NCBI RefSeq assembly: GCF_016862435.1
Contig: NZ_BOMY01000025.1
Location: 124,001 to 188,000 of the forward strand
DNA from: Paractinoplanes tereljensis
GTDB lineage: Bacteria; Actinomycetota; Actinomycetes; Mycobacteriales; Micromonosporaceae
DNA length: 64,000 nt
Direction of reading: 5' to 3'
The stretch's first letter is position 1. Each line of letters opens with the position of its first letter. The notes beneath the pieces were generated by a model that was not told the origin of the DNA, searched no databases, and saw only the letters and a program-made list of their open reading frames with translations. The translations under genes and the position numbers were made by a program. This document shows positions 51,952 to 60,610 of the stretch, piece by piece.

Positions 51952-52568
51952 CCTCGGTGGTGATCCTCGATTACGGCTCCGGCAACCTGCGGTCGGCCGA
52001 GCGCGCCGTGGCCCGCACCGGGGTCGACGTCACGGTCACCAGTGACCTGCAGGCGGCGGCCGCGGCGGACGGGCTGTTCGTGCCGGGGGTGGGCGCCTAC
52101 GCGGCGTGCATGGCCGGCATCGAGGAGCTCGGGGCCGGGCCGGTGATCGCCGAGCGGGTGGCGGCCGGGAAACCGGTCCTCGGCGTCTGCGTCGGCATGC
52201 AGATCCTCTTCGACTCGGGCGTCGAGCACGGCGTCGAGACCAAAGGGCTGGGCCTGCTGCCCGGCGTGGTCAGCAAGCTCGACGCGGCGCGCATCCCGCA
52301 CATGGGCTGGAACACGGTGGACATTCCCGACGAGTCGCTGGTTCTGAAGGGGCTACCCGCGGAGGTGCGGTTCTACTTCGTCCACTCGTACGCCGCCTCG
52401 GATCTTGAAGGTCTTCGGCAAGCCGGCGGCAAAGTGACCACCGCGAGCCACGACCGGCCGTTCGCGGCCGCCGTCGAACTCGGCAGCCTCACCGCCACCC
52501 AGTTCCACCCGGAGAAGTCGGCCGACGCCGGCTATGCGCTGCTGCGCAACTGGGTCGCAGGACTGTAG
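51948..52568 (+). CDS. hisH: Imidazole glycerol phosphate synthase glutaminase subunit HisH
   Basis: This encodes 206 aa, a class I glutamine amidotransferase. The triad is C81 in LGVCVGMQ, H187 and E189 in QFHPEKS. It feeds ammonia to HisF, whose gene is unusually 2.9 kb downstream. GTG start overlaps the small membrane ORF. Confidence 0.96.
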   Translation: MTSVVILDYGSGNLRSAERAVARTGVDVTVTSDLQAAAAADGLFVPGVGAYAACMAGIEELGAGPVIAERVAAGKPVLGVCVGMQILFDSGVEHGVETKGLGLLPGVVSKLDAARIPHMGWNTVDIPDESLVLKGLPAEVRFYFVHSYAASDLEGLRQAGGKVTTASHDRPFAAAVELGSLTATQFHPEKSADAGYALLRNWVAGL

Positions 52569-52892
52569 GTGTCGAAGGAACGGGCAAAACGGCGGGCCGA
52601 GCGGCTCGCCGTACTCGAAAAGGAGAAAGCCGCCCGGGCCCGCAAGGTGTCCCGGCGGCAGCGCCGCCGGCAGCTGGTCCGCAAGCTCACTCCACAGCGG
52701 ATGGGCCGGCCCGGCCGGATCTACCGGCGCAGCCGGGGCCAGCGGCTCGGCATCGTGCTGGTGCCGCTGATCGCCGTCGCCGCGGTCTGGCTCTTCGTGC
52801 CGGACGTCCCGCTGCGCATCGTGCTGACCATCGTGATCGTCATGGCCATGCCGGCCCTGGTGGTACTGATTCTGAACAGGGAGAGAGCATGA
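52569..52892 (+). CDS. Small basic membrane protein in the his operon
   Basis: This encodes 107 aa from GTG immediately after the hisH stop. The first 60 residues are extremely Lys/Arg-rich with a helical ERLAVLEKEKAARARK stretch. Two hydrophobic segments follow (LGIVLVPLIAVAAVWLF and IVLTIVIVMAMPALVVLIL). The stop overlaps priA (ATGA). The basic tail may bind nucleic acid or ribosomes; the function is unknown. Confidence 0.75.
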   Translation: MSKERAKRRAERLAVLEKEKAARARKVSRRQRRRQLVRKLTPQRMGRPGRIYRRSRGQRLGIVLVPLIAVAAVWLFVPDVPLRIVLTIVIVMAMPALVVLILNRERA

Positions 52893-53608
52893 CCCTCCAG
52901 CTGCTGCCGGCCGTCGACGTTGCCGACGGCCAGGCCGTCCGCCTCGTGCAGGGCGCCGCCGGTTCCGAGACCGCCTACGGCGACCCGCTCGAGGCGGCCC
53001 TGGCCTGGCAGAACGACGGGGCCGAGTGGGTGCACCTGGTCGACCTGGACGCGGCGTTCGGGCGCGGTTCCAACGCTTCGCTGCTCGCGGACGTGGTGCG
53101 GCGGCTCGACGTGAAGGTCGAGCTGTCCGGCGGCATCCGCGACGACGCGTCGCTTACCGCGGCGCTCGCCACCGGCGCGGCCCGGGTCAACATCGGCACC
53201 GCCGCCTTGGAGGACCCGGAGTGGTGCGACCGGATCTGCGCCGAGTACGGCGACCGGGTCGCGATCGGCCTCGACGTGCGTGGCCGCACCCTGTCGGCGC
53301 GCGGCTGGACCCGCGACGGCGGTGACCTGTACGAGGTGCTGGCCCGGCTCGACAAGGCGGGCGCGGCCCGGTACGTCGTCACCGACATCACCAAGGACGG
53401 CACCATGCGCGGCCCGAACCTCGATCTGCTCCGCGAGGTGTGCGCGGCCACCGACAAGCCGGTCATCGCCAGCGGCGGCGTGTCCACCCTGGACGACCTG
53501 CGCGCCCTGGCCACCCTCGAATCCGTCGGGGTGGAGGGCGTGATCGCCGGCAAGGCGCTTTACGCCGGCGCGTTCACCGTACGCGAGGCCCTGGCCGCGC
53601 TGGCCTGA
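52889..53608 (+). CDS. priA: Phosphoribosyl isomerase PriA/HisA
   Basis: This encodes 239 aa, a (beta-alpha)8 barrel. The general acid/base residues are D10 (PAVDVADGQAVRL) and D166 (VTDITKDGTMRGPN). In actinobacteria this enzyme usually serves both histidine (ProFAR) and tryptophan (PRA) isomerisation. Its final 49 bp overlap the convergent LysR gene. Confidence 0.94.
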   Translation: MTLQLLPAVDVADGQAVRLVQGAAGSETAYGDPLEAALAWQNDGAEWVHLVDLDAAFGRGSNASLLADVVRRLDVKVELSGGIRDDASLTAALATGAARVNIGTAALEDPEWCDRICAEYGDRVAIGLDVRGRTLSARGWTRDGGDLYEVLARLDKAGAARYVVTDITKDGTMRGPNLDLLREVCAATDKPVIASGGVSTLDDLRALATLESVGVEGVIAGKALYAGAFTVREALAALA

Positions 53609-54480
53609 GTCCAGGACGCCCGCAGTGCCTGCTCGGCCGCCTTGATGGCCGGGCGGGCCGCGGCGGCCTCCCGCCAGGCCACCACGACCCGGCGGCGGGG
53701 CTCGGGGTTGAGCTTCACGATCCGGGCGCCGTCGGGAAGAGCGGTCCGGGCCAGCCGGGGGATCACCGCGATGCCCAGGCCGGCGGCGATCAGCGTCATC
53801 TGGGTCTCGAACTCGCCGACGTGGAAGTCGGGCTGCAGGCCCGGCATCACCCGCATCAGCCACTCGTGGCAGATGTCGCCGACCGGCGCCGCGATCCACC
53901 GCTCGTCCCGGCATTTCGCCAGCGTCGTCGTGCCGCTGAGCCGGTGGCCGCTCGGCACCACCAGGTCGACCAGGTCCCAGCCCAGCTCGACGTGCGCGAT
54001 GCCGGCCGGGTAGCGCAGCGGCGCCTCCGGCCAGTCGTCCAGCACCGCCAGGTCGACGTGCCCGCGGTGCAGCGCGTCGAGCCCCTCGTGCGGGTTGGCC
54101 TCGAGCAGCCCGGTGGACAGCTGCGGATGCTCGGAGGCGAGCCGGTGCAGCGCCCACGGCAGCAGCGCCCGGCAGGCGGTGGCGAACGCGACCACGGTGA
54201 GCCGGCCGGTCACCGTGTCGCGGTGCGCGGCCAGCGCGGCCTCGGCCTCGTCGACGGTCGCCAGGACCCGCTCGGCGTGCCGGGCCAGCAGTTGGCCGGC
54301 CTCGGTGAGGCGCAGGCCGCGCCCGTCCTTCTCGACGAGTGTGGTGCCGGTCTCCCGCTCCAGCTTGGCGAGCTGCTGGGAGACCGCCGACGGGGTGCAG
54401 TGCAGCGCCTGGCCGGCCGCCAGGACCGTCTTGTAGCTGGCCACGGCGTGCAGGGCGCGCAGGCGGCCGAGGTCAATCAT
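53560..54480 (-). CDS. LysR-family transcriptional regulator
   Basis: This encodes 306 aa. The N-terminal winged HTH is classic (LRALHAVASYKTVLAAGQAL ... TPSAVSQQLAKLERETG). The effector domain follows, with a periplasmic-binding fold. It diverges from the EamA exporter with only 71 bp between, so it very likely controls it. Its 3' end overlaps priA antisense by 49 bp. Confidence 0.93.
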   Translation of the reverse strand: MIDLGRLRALHAVASYKTVLAAGQALHCTPSAVSQQLAKLERETGTTLVEKDGRGLRLTEAGQLLARHAERVLATVDEAEAALAAHRDTVTGRLTVVAFATACRALLPWALHRLASEHPQLSTGLLEANPHEGLDALHRGHVDLAVLDDWPEAPLRYPAGIAHVELGWDLVDLVVPSGHRLSGTTTLAKCRDERWIAAPVGDICHEWLMRVMPGLQPDFHVGEFETQMTLIAAGLGIAVIPRLARTALPDGARIVKLNPEPRRRVVVAWREAAAARPAIKAAEQALRASWTQASAARASRTVNAPA

Positions 54481-54503
54481 GTAGCCAACCTACAACGTGG
54501 GTG

Positions 54504-54524
54504 AAGCACTATTCGATGGTGCTT
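54504..54524. promoter_or_regulatory. LysR-type operator between the LysR gene and the exporter
   Basis: AAGCAC (54504-54509), nine bases, then GTGCTT (54519-54524) form a perfect 21-bp dyad with T-N11-A-type geometry. It is centred in the 71-bp divergent region, 27 bp before the exporter ATG. Probable binding site of the adjacent regulator. Confidence 0.6.
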
Positions 54525-54551
54525 AATCTTTAGCGGGCGCATTTTAAACAG

Positions 54552-55433
54552 ATGAAACCGAAGCACATCGCCCTGGCCGTGGCGATCATGGCGATCTGGG
54601 GCGTCAACTTCGTCGCCATCGAAAAGGGCCTCGACCACTTCCCGCCGCTGCTGTTCAACGCCCTGCGGTTCACCCTCGCCGCGTTCCCGGCGCTGTTCTT
54701 CGTCGGCCGCCCGCAGGTGCCGTGGCGCTGGATCGTCGCGGTCGGCCTGATCCTCGGGGTCACCAAGTTCTCGCTGCTGTTCGCGGGCATGGCGGCCGGG
54801 ATGCCGGCCGGGCTCAGCTCGCTGGTCCTGCAGAGCCAGGCCGTGTTCACCGTGCTGTTCGCGGTGCTGCTGCTGCGCGAACGCCCGCGCCCGGTGCAGG
54901 TCGGCGGCCTGGCCGTCGCGCTGGCCGGCGTGGTCGTGGTGGGCAGCCGGACGGGCGCCGATCTCGGTGCGTTCCTGCTGGTCATCGGGGCGGCCGCGGC
55001 GTGGGGCCTGTCGAACATCGCCACCCGCAAGGCGTCGCCGCCGGACACCCTGCGCTTCATGGTCTGGGCCAGCGCCGTCGCGTGCGGCCCGCTGCTCGTA
55101 CTCTCCCTGCTCATCGACGGCCCGGCCGCCGACCTCACCGCGCTGCGCGCGATCGACGGCGAAGCCGTCCTGGCCCTGGCCTACGTCGCGCTGATCTCGA
55201 CCCTTGCGGGATTCGCGGGTTGGGGTTTCCTGCTCAAGCGGTACGGCGCCAGCACGGTCGCGCCGTTCTCGATGCTCGTCCCCCTGTTCGGCATGACCTC
55301 CGCCGCCCTGTTCCTCGGCGAGCAGATCCACCCCACCGACCTGCTCGGCGGCGCCCTGGTGATCGGCGGCATCCTGCTCGGCCTGGCCCGGACACCTGCG
55401 CGGCGAAGTGCGCTGGTTAGGGTGGACGCATGA
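54552..55433 (+). CDS. EamA/DMT-family exporter
   Basis: This encodes 293 aa with ten membrane segments in two EamA halves (MAIWGVNFVAIEKGLDHFPP and WGLSNIATRKASPPD). The family exports amino acids, amines or other metabolites. The ATG of hisF overlaps its stop (ATGA), so hisF depends on translation of this gene. Substrate unknown; histidine-pathway metabolites are a guess from context. Confidence 0.9.
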   Translation: MKPKHIALAVAIMAIWGVNFVAIEKGLDHFPPLLFNALRFTLAAFPALFFVGRPQVPWRWIVAVGLILGVTKFSLLFAGMAAGMPAGLSSLVLQSQAVFTVLFAVLLLRERPRPVQVGGLAVALAGVVVVGSRTGADLGAFLLVIGAAAAWGLSNIATRKASPPDTLRFMVWASAVACGPLLVLSLLIDGPAADLTALRAIDGEAVLALAYVALISTLAGFAGWGFLLKRYGASTVAPFSMLVPLFGMTSAALFLGEQIHPTDLLGGALVIGGILLGLARTPARRSALVRVDA

Positions 55434-56191
55434 CGGTGGCGGTGCGGGTTATCCCTTGTCTCGACGTGGATGCCGGGCGGGTGGTCAAGGGGGTCAACTT
55501 CGTTGACCTGCGGGACGCCGGCGACCCGGTCGAGCTGGCCGCCGCCTATGACGCGGCCGGGGCCGACGAGCTCACCTTCCTGGACGTGACCGCCTCCTCC
55601 GACGACCGGGGCACCATGCTCGACGTGGTGCGGCGCACCGCGGAGAGCGTGTTCATCCCGCTCACCGTGGGCGGCGGGGTCCGCTCGGTGGCCAACGTCG
55701 ACGTGCTGCTGCGGGCCGGGGCGGACAAGGTGGGGGTCAACACCGCGGCGATCAACCGGCCGGCGCTGATCTCCGAGATCGCCGAGCGGTTCGGCAACCA
55801 GGTGCTGGTGCTGTCGCTGGACGTGCGGCGGTCGGCCGAGCAGCCCAGCGGGTGGGAGGTCACCACGCACGGCGGGCGGCGCAGCGCGGGCCTCGACGCG
55901 ATCGAGTGGGCCCGGACGGTTGCCGAGCTGGGCGCGGGGGAGATCCTGCTCAACTCGATGGACGCCGACGGCACCAAGGCCGGCTTCGACCTCGACCTGA
56001 TCGCGGCGGTGCGGGCGGTGGTCGACATCCCGGTGATCGCCAGCGGCGGTGCGGGTGCGGTGGAGCACTTCCCGCCGGCCGTGACCGCGGGAGCCGACGC
56101 GGTGCTGGCCGCGAGCGTCTTCCACTTCGGAGACCTCAGCATCGGCCAGGTCAAGGACACCCTGCGGGCCGCCGGCAACCCGGTGCGGTAG
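55430..56191 (+). CDS. hisF: Imidazole glycerol phosphate synthase cyclase subunit HisF
   Basis: This encodes 253 aa, a (beta-alpha)8 barrel partner of HisH. The catalytic aspartates are D12 (IPCLDVDAGRVVKGVNF) and D178 region (NSMDADGTKAGFD). GGVRSVANVDVLLRAGADKV is typical. It is coupled to the exporter gene rather than to priA. Confidence 0.96.
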   Translation: MTVAVRVIPCLDVDAGRVVKGVNFVDLRDAGDPVELAAAYDAAGADELTFLDVTASSDDRGTMLDVVRRTAESVFIPLTVGGGVRSVANVDVLLRAGADKVGVNTAAINRPALISEIAERFGNQVLVLSLDVRRSAEQPSGWEVTTHGGRRSAGLDAIEWARTVAELGAGEILLNSMDADGTKAGFDLDLIAAVRAVVDIPVIASGGAGAVEHFPPAVTAGADAVLAASVFHFGDLSIGQVKDTLRAAGNPVR

Positions 56192-56194
56192 GGC

Positions 56195-56623
56195 CTAGCG
56201 GCCGTCGGCCAGCCGGAGAGAATATTCGCGGACGGCGGTGTTGTAGGTCTGGTCGTCCAGCACCCAGTCGGACTCGCCGGGGCGGGTGGATCGGTTTAGC
56301 TGGGCCTGCAAAGTCATCACTGCCGAGGACAGGCCGCTGAACGGGCGGGTGCGCCACAGCTGCTCGCCGCTGGGGGCCACCTCGATGATGTCGTCCTCGA
56401 CCACGATCAGGCCGGCGCCGGCCAGGCGTCGCAGCGACTCCTGCAACTCCTCGCGGCTCGGCACGGCGTGGTGCAGGAAATCGGCGGCGGCCAGCAGGTC
56501 GGCCAGGCTCGCGCCGGTCACCGGCAGGGCCGCGTGCAGGGCCCGGTCCCGCTCCAGGCGCTCGGCGATGACCGCGGACACGAAGATCCAAGCGTCGTTC
56601 CACTGCCAGCCGCCAGCCCCCAT
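56195..56623 (-). CDS. Uncharacterised protein, possibly winged-helix
   Basis: This encodes about 142 aa from ATG 56623; a GTG at 56680 would add 19 residues. EELQESLRRLAGAGLIVVEDDIIEVAPSGEQ resembles the recognition helix and wing of a MarR/PadR-like fold. The rest is helical. No family named. It is convergent with hisF (3 bp apart) and 66 bp from the end of the yczE-like gene. Confidence 0.6.
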   Translation of the reverse strand: MGAGGWQWNDAWIFVSAVIAERLERDRALHAALPVTGASLADLLAAADFLHHAVPSREELQESLRRLAGAGLIVVEDDIIEVAPSGEQLWRTRPFSGLSSAVMTLQAQLNRSTRPGESDWVLDDQTYNTAVREYSLRLADGR

Positions 56624-56689
56624 GTCGCAATGATGCCGTGCGATGAGCCCGCCCGGAAGAAAATGTGTCCGGATGATCACCGAGGTGTG

Positions 56690-57328
56690 TCAGTCCACAG
56701 AGGCCAGATCCGGCTTGCGGGTGGGCGCGACGGTGCACAGGGGCAGGAAGAGGTGCACGAGTGGGCCGATGGCCAGGGCATATGCCACCGTGCCGACGCC
56801 GACCGTGCCGCCCAGCAGAAATCCGACACCGAGGACGGACAGCTCGATCGCGGTGCGGACCAGACGGATCGAGAGCTTCGGGAAACGACCCACGATTCCG
56901 GTCATCAGGCCGTCGCGCGGACCGGGGCCGAAGTTGCTGCCGATATAGAGGCCGGTCGCCAGACCGTTGAGCAGGATTCCGCCGACCAGATAGGCGATCC
57001 GGGCCGGGATGCCGTGCCCGGCCGGAAGCATGGCCAGGGCGGCGTCCACCGCGAAACCGACCACGAACAGGTTGGCGATCGTGCCGATGCCGGGCCTCTG
57101 CCGCAGCGGGATCCACAGCAGCAGGATCGGGACGCCGAGCAGGATCACCACCCAGCCGAAGCTGATGCCGGTCGCCTTCGACAGGCCCTGGTGGAACACG
57201 TCCCAGGGGTTGAGACCCAGGCCGGACTTCACCATGAAGGCCATGCTCACCCCGTAGAGCACCAGGCCCACGAAGAGTTGGGTGAACCGCCGGGTGAGAC
57301 GACGATCTCCGTTGCCAGTTGCTCTCAT
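56690..57328 (-). CDS. YczE-family membrane protein
   Basis: This encodes about 212 aa with five to six membrane segments. LVLYGVSMAFMVKSGLGLNPWDVFHQGL and NFGPGPRDGLMTGI are YczE/YitT-like signatures. It is divergently paired with a MocR-type regulator, the known YczR-YczE arrangement. Transported substrate unknown. ATG 57328 chosen; an upstream start is possible. Confidence 0.87.
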   Translation of the reverse strand: MRATGNGDRRLTRRFTQLFVGLVLYGVSMAFMVKSGLGLNPWDVFHQGLSKATGISFGWVVILLGVPILLLWIPLRQRPGIGTIANLFVVGFAVDAALAMLPAGHGIPARIAYLVGGILLNGLATGLYIGSNFGPGPRDGLMTGIVGRFPKLSIRLVRTAIELSVLGVGFLLGGTVGVGTVAYALAIGPLVHLFLPLCTVAPTRKPDLASVD

Positions 57329-57343
57329 AGATGCCACTCTGGG

Positions 57344-57373
57344 GGCCAATTGGCCACGACTGAAGAGCCAATT
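57344..57373. promoter_or_regulatory. Candidate YczR operator between yczE and yczR
   Basis: ATTGGC (57349-57354), twelve bases and GCCAAT (57367-57372) make a dyad. The left half is itself the palindrome GGCCAATTGGCC (57344-57355). CCAAT halves recur 22 bp apart, about two helical turns. The same dyad occurs before the APC permease at 63141-63163. Confidence 0.6.
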
Positions 57374-57387
57374 TCTGGGAGGTGGCT

Positions 57388-58845
57388 GTGACGAGCACCG
57401 TACGAGGCACGCAACTGGCCCGCCTGCTCGGTCAGTGGCACTCCCTGCCCGGCCGGCATCGCAGCCCGGACTACGTCGCTCTGGCCGCCGCCGTGCGCGG
57501 CCTGCTCTCCGACGGGCGGCTGCCGCTCGGCGTCCGGCTGCCGGCCGAACGGGAACTCGCCGAGTCCCTCGCGGTCAGCCGCACCACGGTCAGCGCGGCG
57601 TACCGCACGTTGCGGGAGAGCGGCCACCTCACCAGCCGGCGCGGCGCCGGCAGCTGGACCACCCTGCCCAACGGGCACCGGGTGGCCACCTCCGGACTGT
57701 GGGCGGCCGGCGACGACCGGGACGTCATCGACCTGGGCGTGGCCGCGCACCGGGCCCCCGACGAACTGCTCGGCGCGGCCCAGGCCGCGGTCAACGAGGA
57801 CCTGCCGCGCTACCTGGGCAGCGCCGGTTACCACCCGACCGGGCTGGTCGAGCTGCGCGATGCGGTCGCGGCCGGTTACACCGCCCGCGGCGTCGCCACC
57901 AGCGCCGAGCAGATCCTGATCACCGCCGGCACCCAGCAGGCCCTCGACCTGGTGCTGCGGCTGTCGGTGCCGGCCGGGTCGCCGGTGCTGGTCGAGGCGC
58001 CGACCTATCCGAACGCGCTGGCCGCGCTGTCCGCCCGGCGGGCCCGGATCGCCACCCACGGCCTCGACACGGCCACCGGCTGGGACGCCGAGATGCTGCT
58101 CGGCGCGCTGCGGCAGGGCCGGCCGCGCTGCGCGTACGTGATCCCGGAGTTCCACAACCCCACCGGCCACCTGATGGACGCCGGCCTGCGCGAGCGCCTG
58201 GTCGCCACCGCGCACGCGGCCGGCACCGAGCTGATCGTCGACGAGTCGTTCGTGGATCTGCAGCTCGACGGCGACGAGATGCCCCCGCCGGTCGCGGTCT
58301 TCGACCGGCACTCCCGGGTGGTGTCGATCGGCGGGATGAGCAAGGCGTACTGGGGTGGCCTGCGGATCGGGTGGGTGCGGGCGTCGGCGCCGCTCGTGCA
58401 GCGGCTCGCCGCCATCCGGGTCGGCGTCGACATGGCCAGCCCGGTGCTGGAACAGCTGGTCGGGGTGCGGCTGCTGGAACAGTCCGAGCGGATCGTCGCG
58501 GCCCGCCGGACCGAACTGCGCACCCGGCGGGACGTGCTGATCGATGCGCTGCGCGAGCACCTGCCCGAATGGACCTTCACGGTGCCGGGCGGCGGCGTGA
58601 TGCTCTGGTGCGAGCTGGACGGGCCGATCTCCAGCGCGCTGGCCCGCGCGGCCGAGGACGTCGACGTGCGGCTCGCGCCCGGGCCGCGGTTCGGCCTGGA
58701 CGGGACGCTCGAACGCTTCCTGCGGCTGCCGTTCACCCTGCCCGAGGGCACCCTCGTCGAGGCGGTCAAGCGGATCGCCTCGGTCCGCTACGACCTGGAC
58801 CGCGGGATCCGCCCGTCCTGGCGAAGCCCGGCCGTCATCGCATAA
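57388..58845 (+). CDS. MocR-family (GntR-aminotransferase) regulator, YczR type
   Basis: This encodes about 485 aa. The GntR winged helix (LPAERELAESLAVSRTTVSAAY) is fused to a fold I aminotransferase-like domain. The PLP lysine is K319 in IGGMSKAYWGGLRIGW. Such regulators sense PLP or related compounds. GTG 57388 is preceded by GGGAGG at 4 nt; GTG 57382 is an alternative. It probably controls the adjacent yczE-like gene. Confidence 0.92.
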   Translation: MTSTVRGTQLARLLGQWHSLPGRHRSPDYVALAAAVRGLLSDGRLPLGVRLPAERELAESLAVSRTTVSAAYRTLRESGHLTSRRGAGSWTTLPNGHRVATSGLWAAGDDRDVIDLGVAAHRAPDELLGAAQAAVNEDLPRYLGSAGYHPTGLVELRDAVAAGYTARGVATSAEQILITAGTQQALDLVLRLSVPAGSPVLVEAPTYPNALAALSARRARIATHGLDTATGWDAEMLLGALRQGRPRCAYVIPEFHNPTGHLMDAGLRERLVATAHAAGTELIVDESFVDLQLDGDEMPPPVAVFDRHSRVVSIGGMSKAYWGGLRIGWVRASAPLVQRLAAIRVGVDMASPVLEQLVGVRLLEQSERIVAARRTELRTRRDVLIDALREHLPEWTFTVPGGGVMLWCELDGPISSALARAAEDVDVRLAPGPRFGLDGTLERFLRLPFTLPEGTLVEAVKRIASVRYDLDRGIRPSWRSPAVIA

Positions 58846-58852
58846 AGAAGCT

Positions 58853-60610
58853 TCAGCGGGTCTGCTCCAGCCACGAGGCGTAAAGCTTGGCGTAGATCGA
58901 ACCCTCGTCGGCGACCAACACTGCGTGCGGGCCGCGCTGCACCACCCGGCCGGCGTCCACCACGATCACCTCGTCGGCGGCCTGCGCGGTGGACAACCGG
59001 TGTGCGATCGCCACCGTGGTGCGACCCCGGGTCACCGTGTCCAGGGCCCGCTGCAACCGCACCTCGGTGGCCGGGTCGACGGCGCTGGTGGCCTCGTCCA
59101 GCACCAGCAGGTCGGGGTCGGCGACGTACGCCCGGACCAGCGCGACCAGCTGCCGCTCGCCCACGCTGAGCGCCTCGCCGCGCTCGCCCACCGGGGTTTC
59201 GAAGCCGGCCGGCAGGCCCGCCGCCCAGTCGGCCAGACCGAGTTCGGCGAAGGCCGCCGCCAACTCGTCGTCGGTCAGCTCCGGCGCGGCGAACCGGATG
59301 TTCTCGGCGATGGTGGCGTCGAAGAGGAAGCCGTCCTGCGGCACCATCACCACCCGCGAGCGCAGCGAGGAGAACCGCACCGAGGTCAGCGGCGTGCCGG
59401 AGAGCAGCACCTCGCCGGCCGTCGGGTCCATCAGCCGGGTCAGCACCTTGGCGAACGTGGTCTTGCCGCTGCCGGTCTCGCCGACCACCGCGTACTTCCG
59501 CCGGGCGTCCAGGGTCAGATCGACGTCGGCCAGCACGATCGGGCCGCCCGGGTAGCGGAACGAGACGTCGTCGAACCGCACCGACAGCGGGCCCGGCGGC
59601 AGTTGCACGCCCTCGTCGTCGGGGTCGGCGACGTCCGGGTCGAGGTCGAGCACGTCCAGCACGCGGCGCCAGCCGGCGACCGCGTTCTGCGCCTCGTTGA
59701 GCATGTCGGTGGCGATCTGCACCGGCTGGATGAACAGCGTGACCAGGAACAGGAACGCGGTCAGTTCGCCCACGCTGAGCCCGCCGCCGATGCCGAGCAG
59801 GGTGCCCACCACGACCACCGCGGCGAGCGCCAGGCCGGCTCCGATCTCGCCCGAGGAGAAGCTGGTCACGCTGGTCCGCAAGGCCCGCTGCTGGGCCACC
59901 CGGAGCCGCTCGATCGAGGTGTCCAGGCGCTGTTCGGTGCGATCGCCCACGCCGTACGCCCGGATGACCGTGGCCCCGACGACGCTCTCCGCGACCGCGC
60001 CCAGCATGACGCCGGTCCGCTCGCGGACCGTGCGGTAAACGGCGCCGAGCCGTTTCTGAAAGAGCCGGATGATCAAAACCGAAGGGCCGAAGGCGAGGAG
60101 TACGACGAGAGCGAGCTGCCACGAGTAGATGAACATGACAAGCGTCGACACCAGCAGCTGACCGGCCGAGAGCAGCAGTTGCACCCCGCCGAACTGCAGG
60201 AACAGGGAGATCTGGTCGACGTCGCTGGTCACCCGGGACACCATCGAACCGCGCCGCTCGGACTGCTGGTGCAGCATCGACAGGTCATGGATGTGCCGGA
60301 ACGTGCGCGAGCGCAGGGCGCCGAGCGCGGTCTCGGAGACGGTGAACAGCCGGCGGGTCATCAGGTAACCGGCGATCGTGGAGATCACCAGGGCGACGAA
60401 GGTGAACGCCACCACCTCGACGACGAAGCCCAGGTCGGGGCCGCCGGCACCGCGGATGCCGTGGTCGATGCCCTGCTGGACGGCGATCGGGACGGCGACC
60501 CGGCCGCCCATCTGCACGAGCGCGAGGGCGACCGTGCCGGCCATGCCGGGGCGCAGCTCGGGGGAGAGGGCCAGGCCGCGGCGAACGGTGGCCAGGGTGC
60601 CGTCGCTCAT
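58853..60610 (-). CDS. ABC exporter half-transporter, subunit B (catalytic-site NBD)
   Basis: This encodes 585 aa: six membrane helices then one NBD. Walker A is GETGSGKTT, Walker B LLVLDEATSAVD and the H-loop IAHRLST, all canonical. The signature loop is LSVGE in place of LSGGQ. It pairs with subunit A upstream (ATGA overlap) to form a heterodimeric multidrug/lipid-type exporter with one degenerate ATP site. Confidence 0.93.
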   Translation of the reverse strand: MSDGTLATVRRGLALSPELRPGMAGTVALALVQMGGRVAVPIAVQQGIDHGIRGAGGPDLGFVVEVVAFTFVALVISTIAGYLMTRRLFTVSETALGALRSRTFRHIHDLSMLHQQSERRGSMVSRVTSDVDQISLFLQFGGVQLLLSAGQLLVSTLVMFIYSWQLALVVLLAFGPSVLIIRLFQKRLGAVYRTVRERTGVMLGAVAESVVGATVIRAYGVGDRTEQRLDTSIERLRVAQQRALRTSVTSFSSGEIGAGLALAAVVVVGTLLGIGGGLSVGELTAFLFLVTLFIQPVQIATDMLNEAQNAVAGWRRVLDVLDLDPDVADPDDEGVQLPPGPLSVRFDDVSFRYPGGPIVLADVDLTLDARRKYAVVGETGSGKTTFAKVLTRLMDPTAGEVLLSGTPLTSVRFSSLRSRVVMVPQDGFLFDATIAENIRFAAPELTDDELAAAFAELGLADWAAGLPAGFETPVGERGEALSVGERQLVALVRAYVADPDLLVLDEATSAVDPATEVRLQRALDTVTRGRTTVAIAHRLSTAQAADEVIVVDAGRVVQRGPHAVLVADEGSIYAKLYASWLEQTR

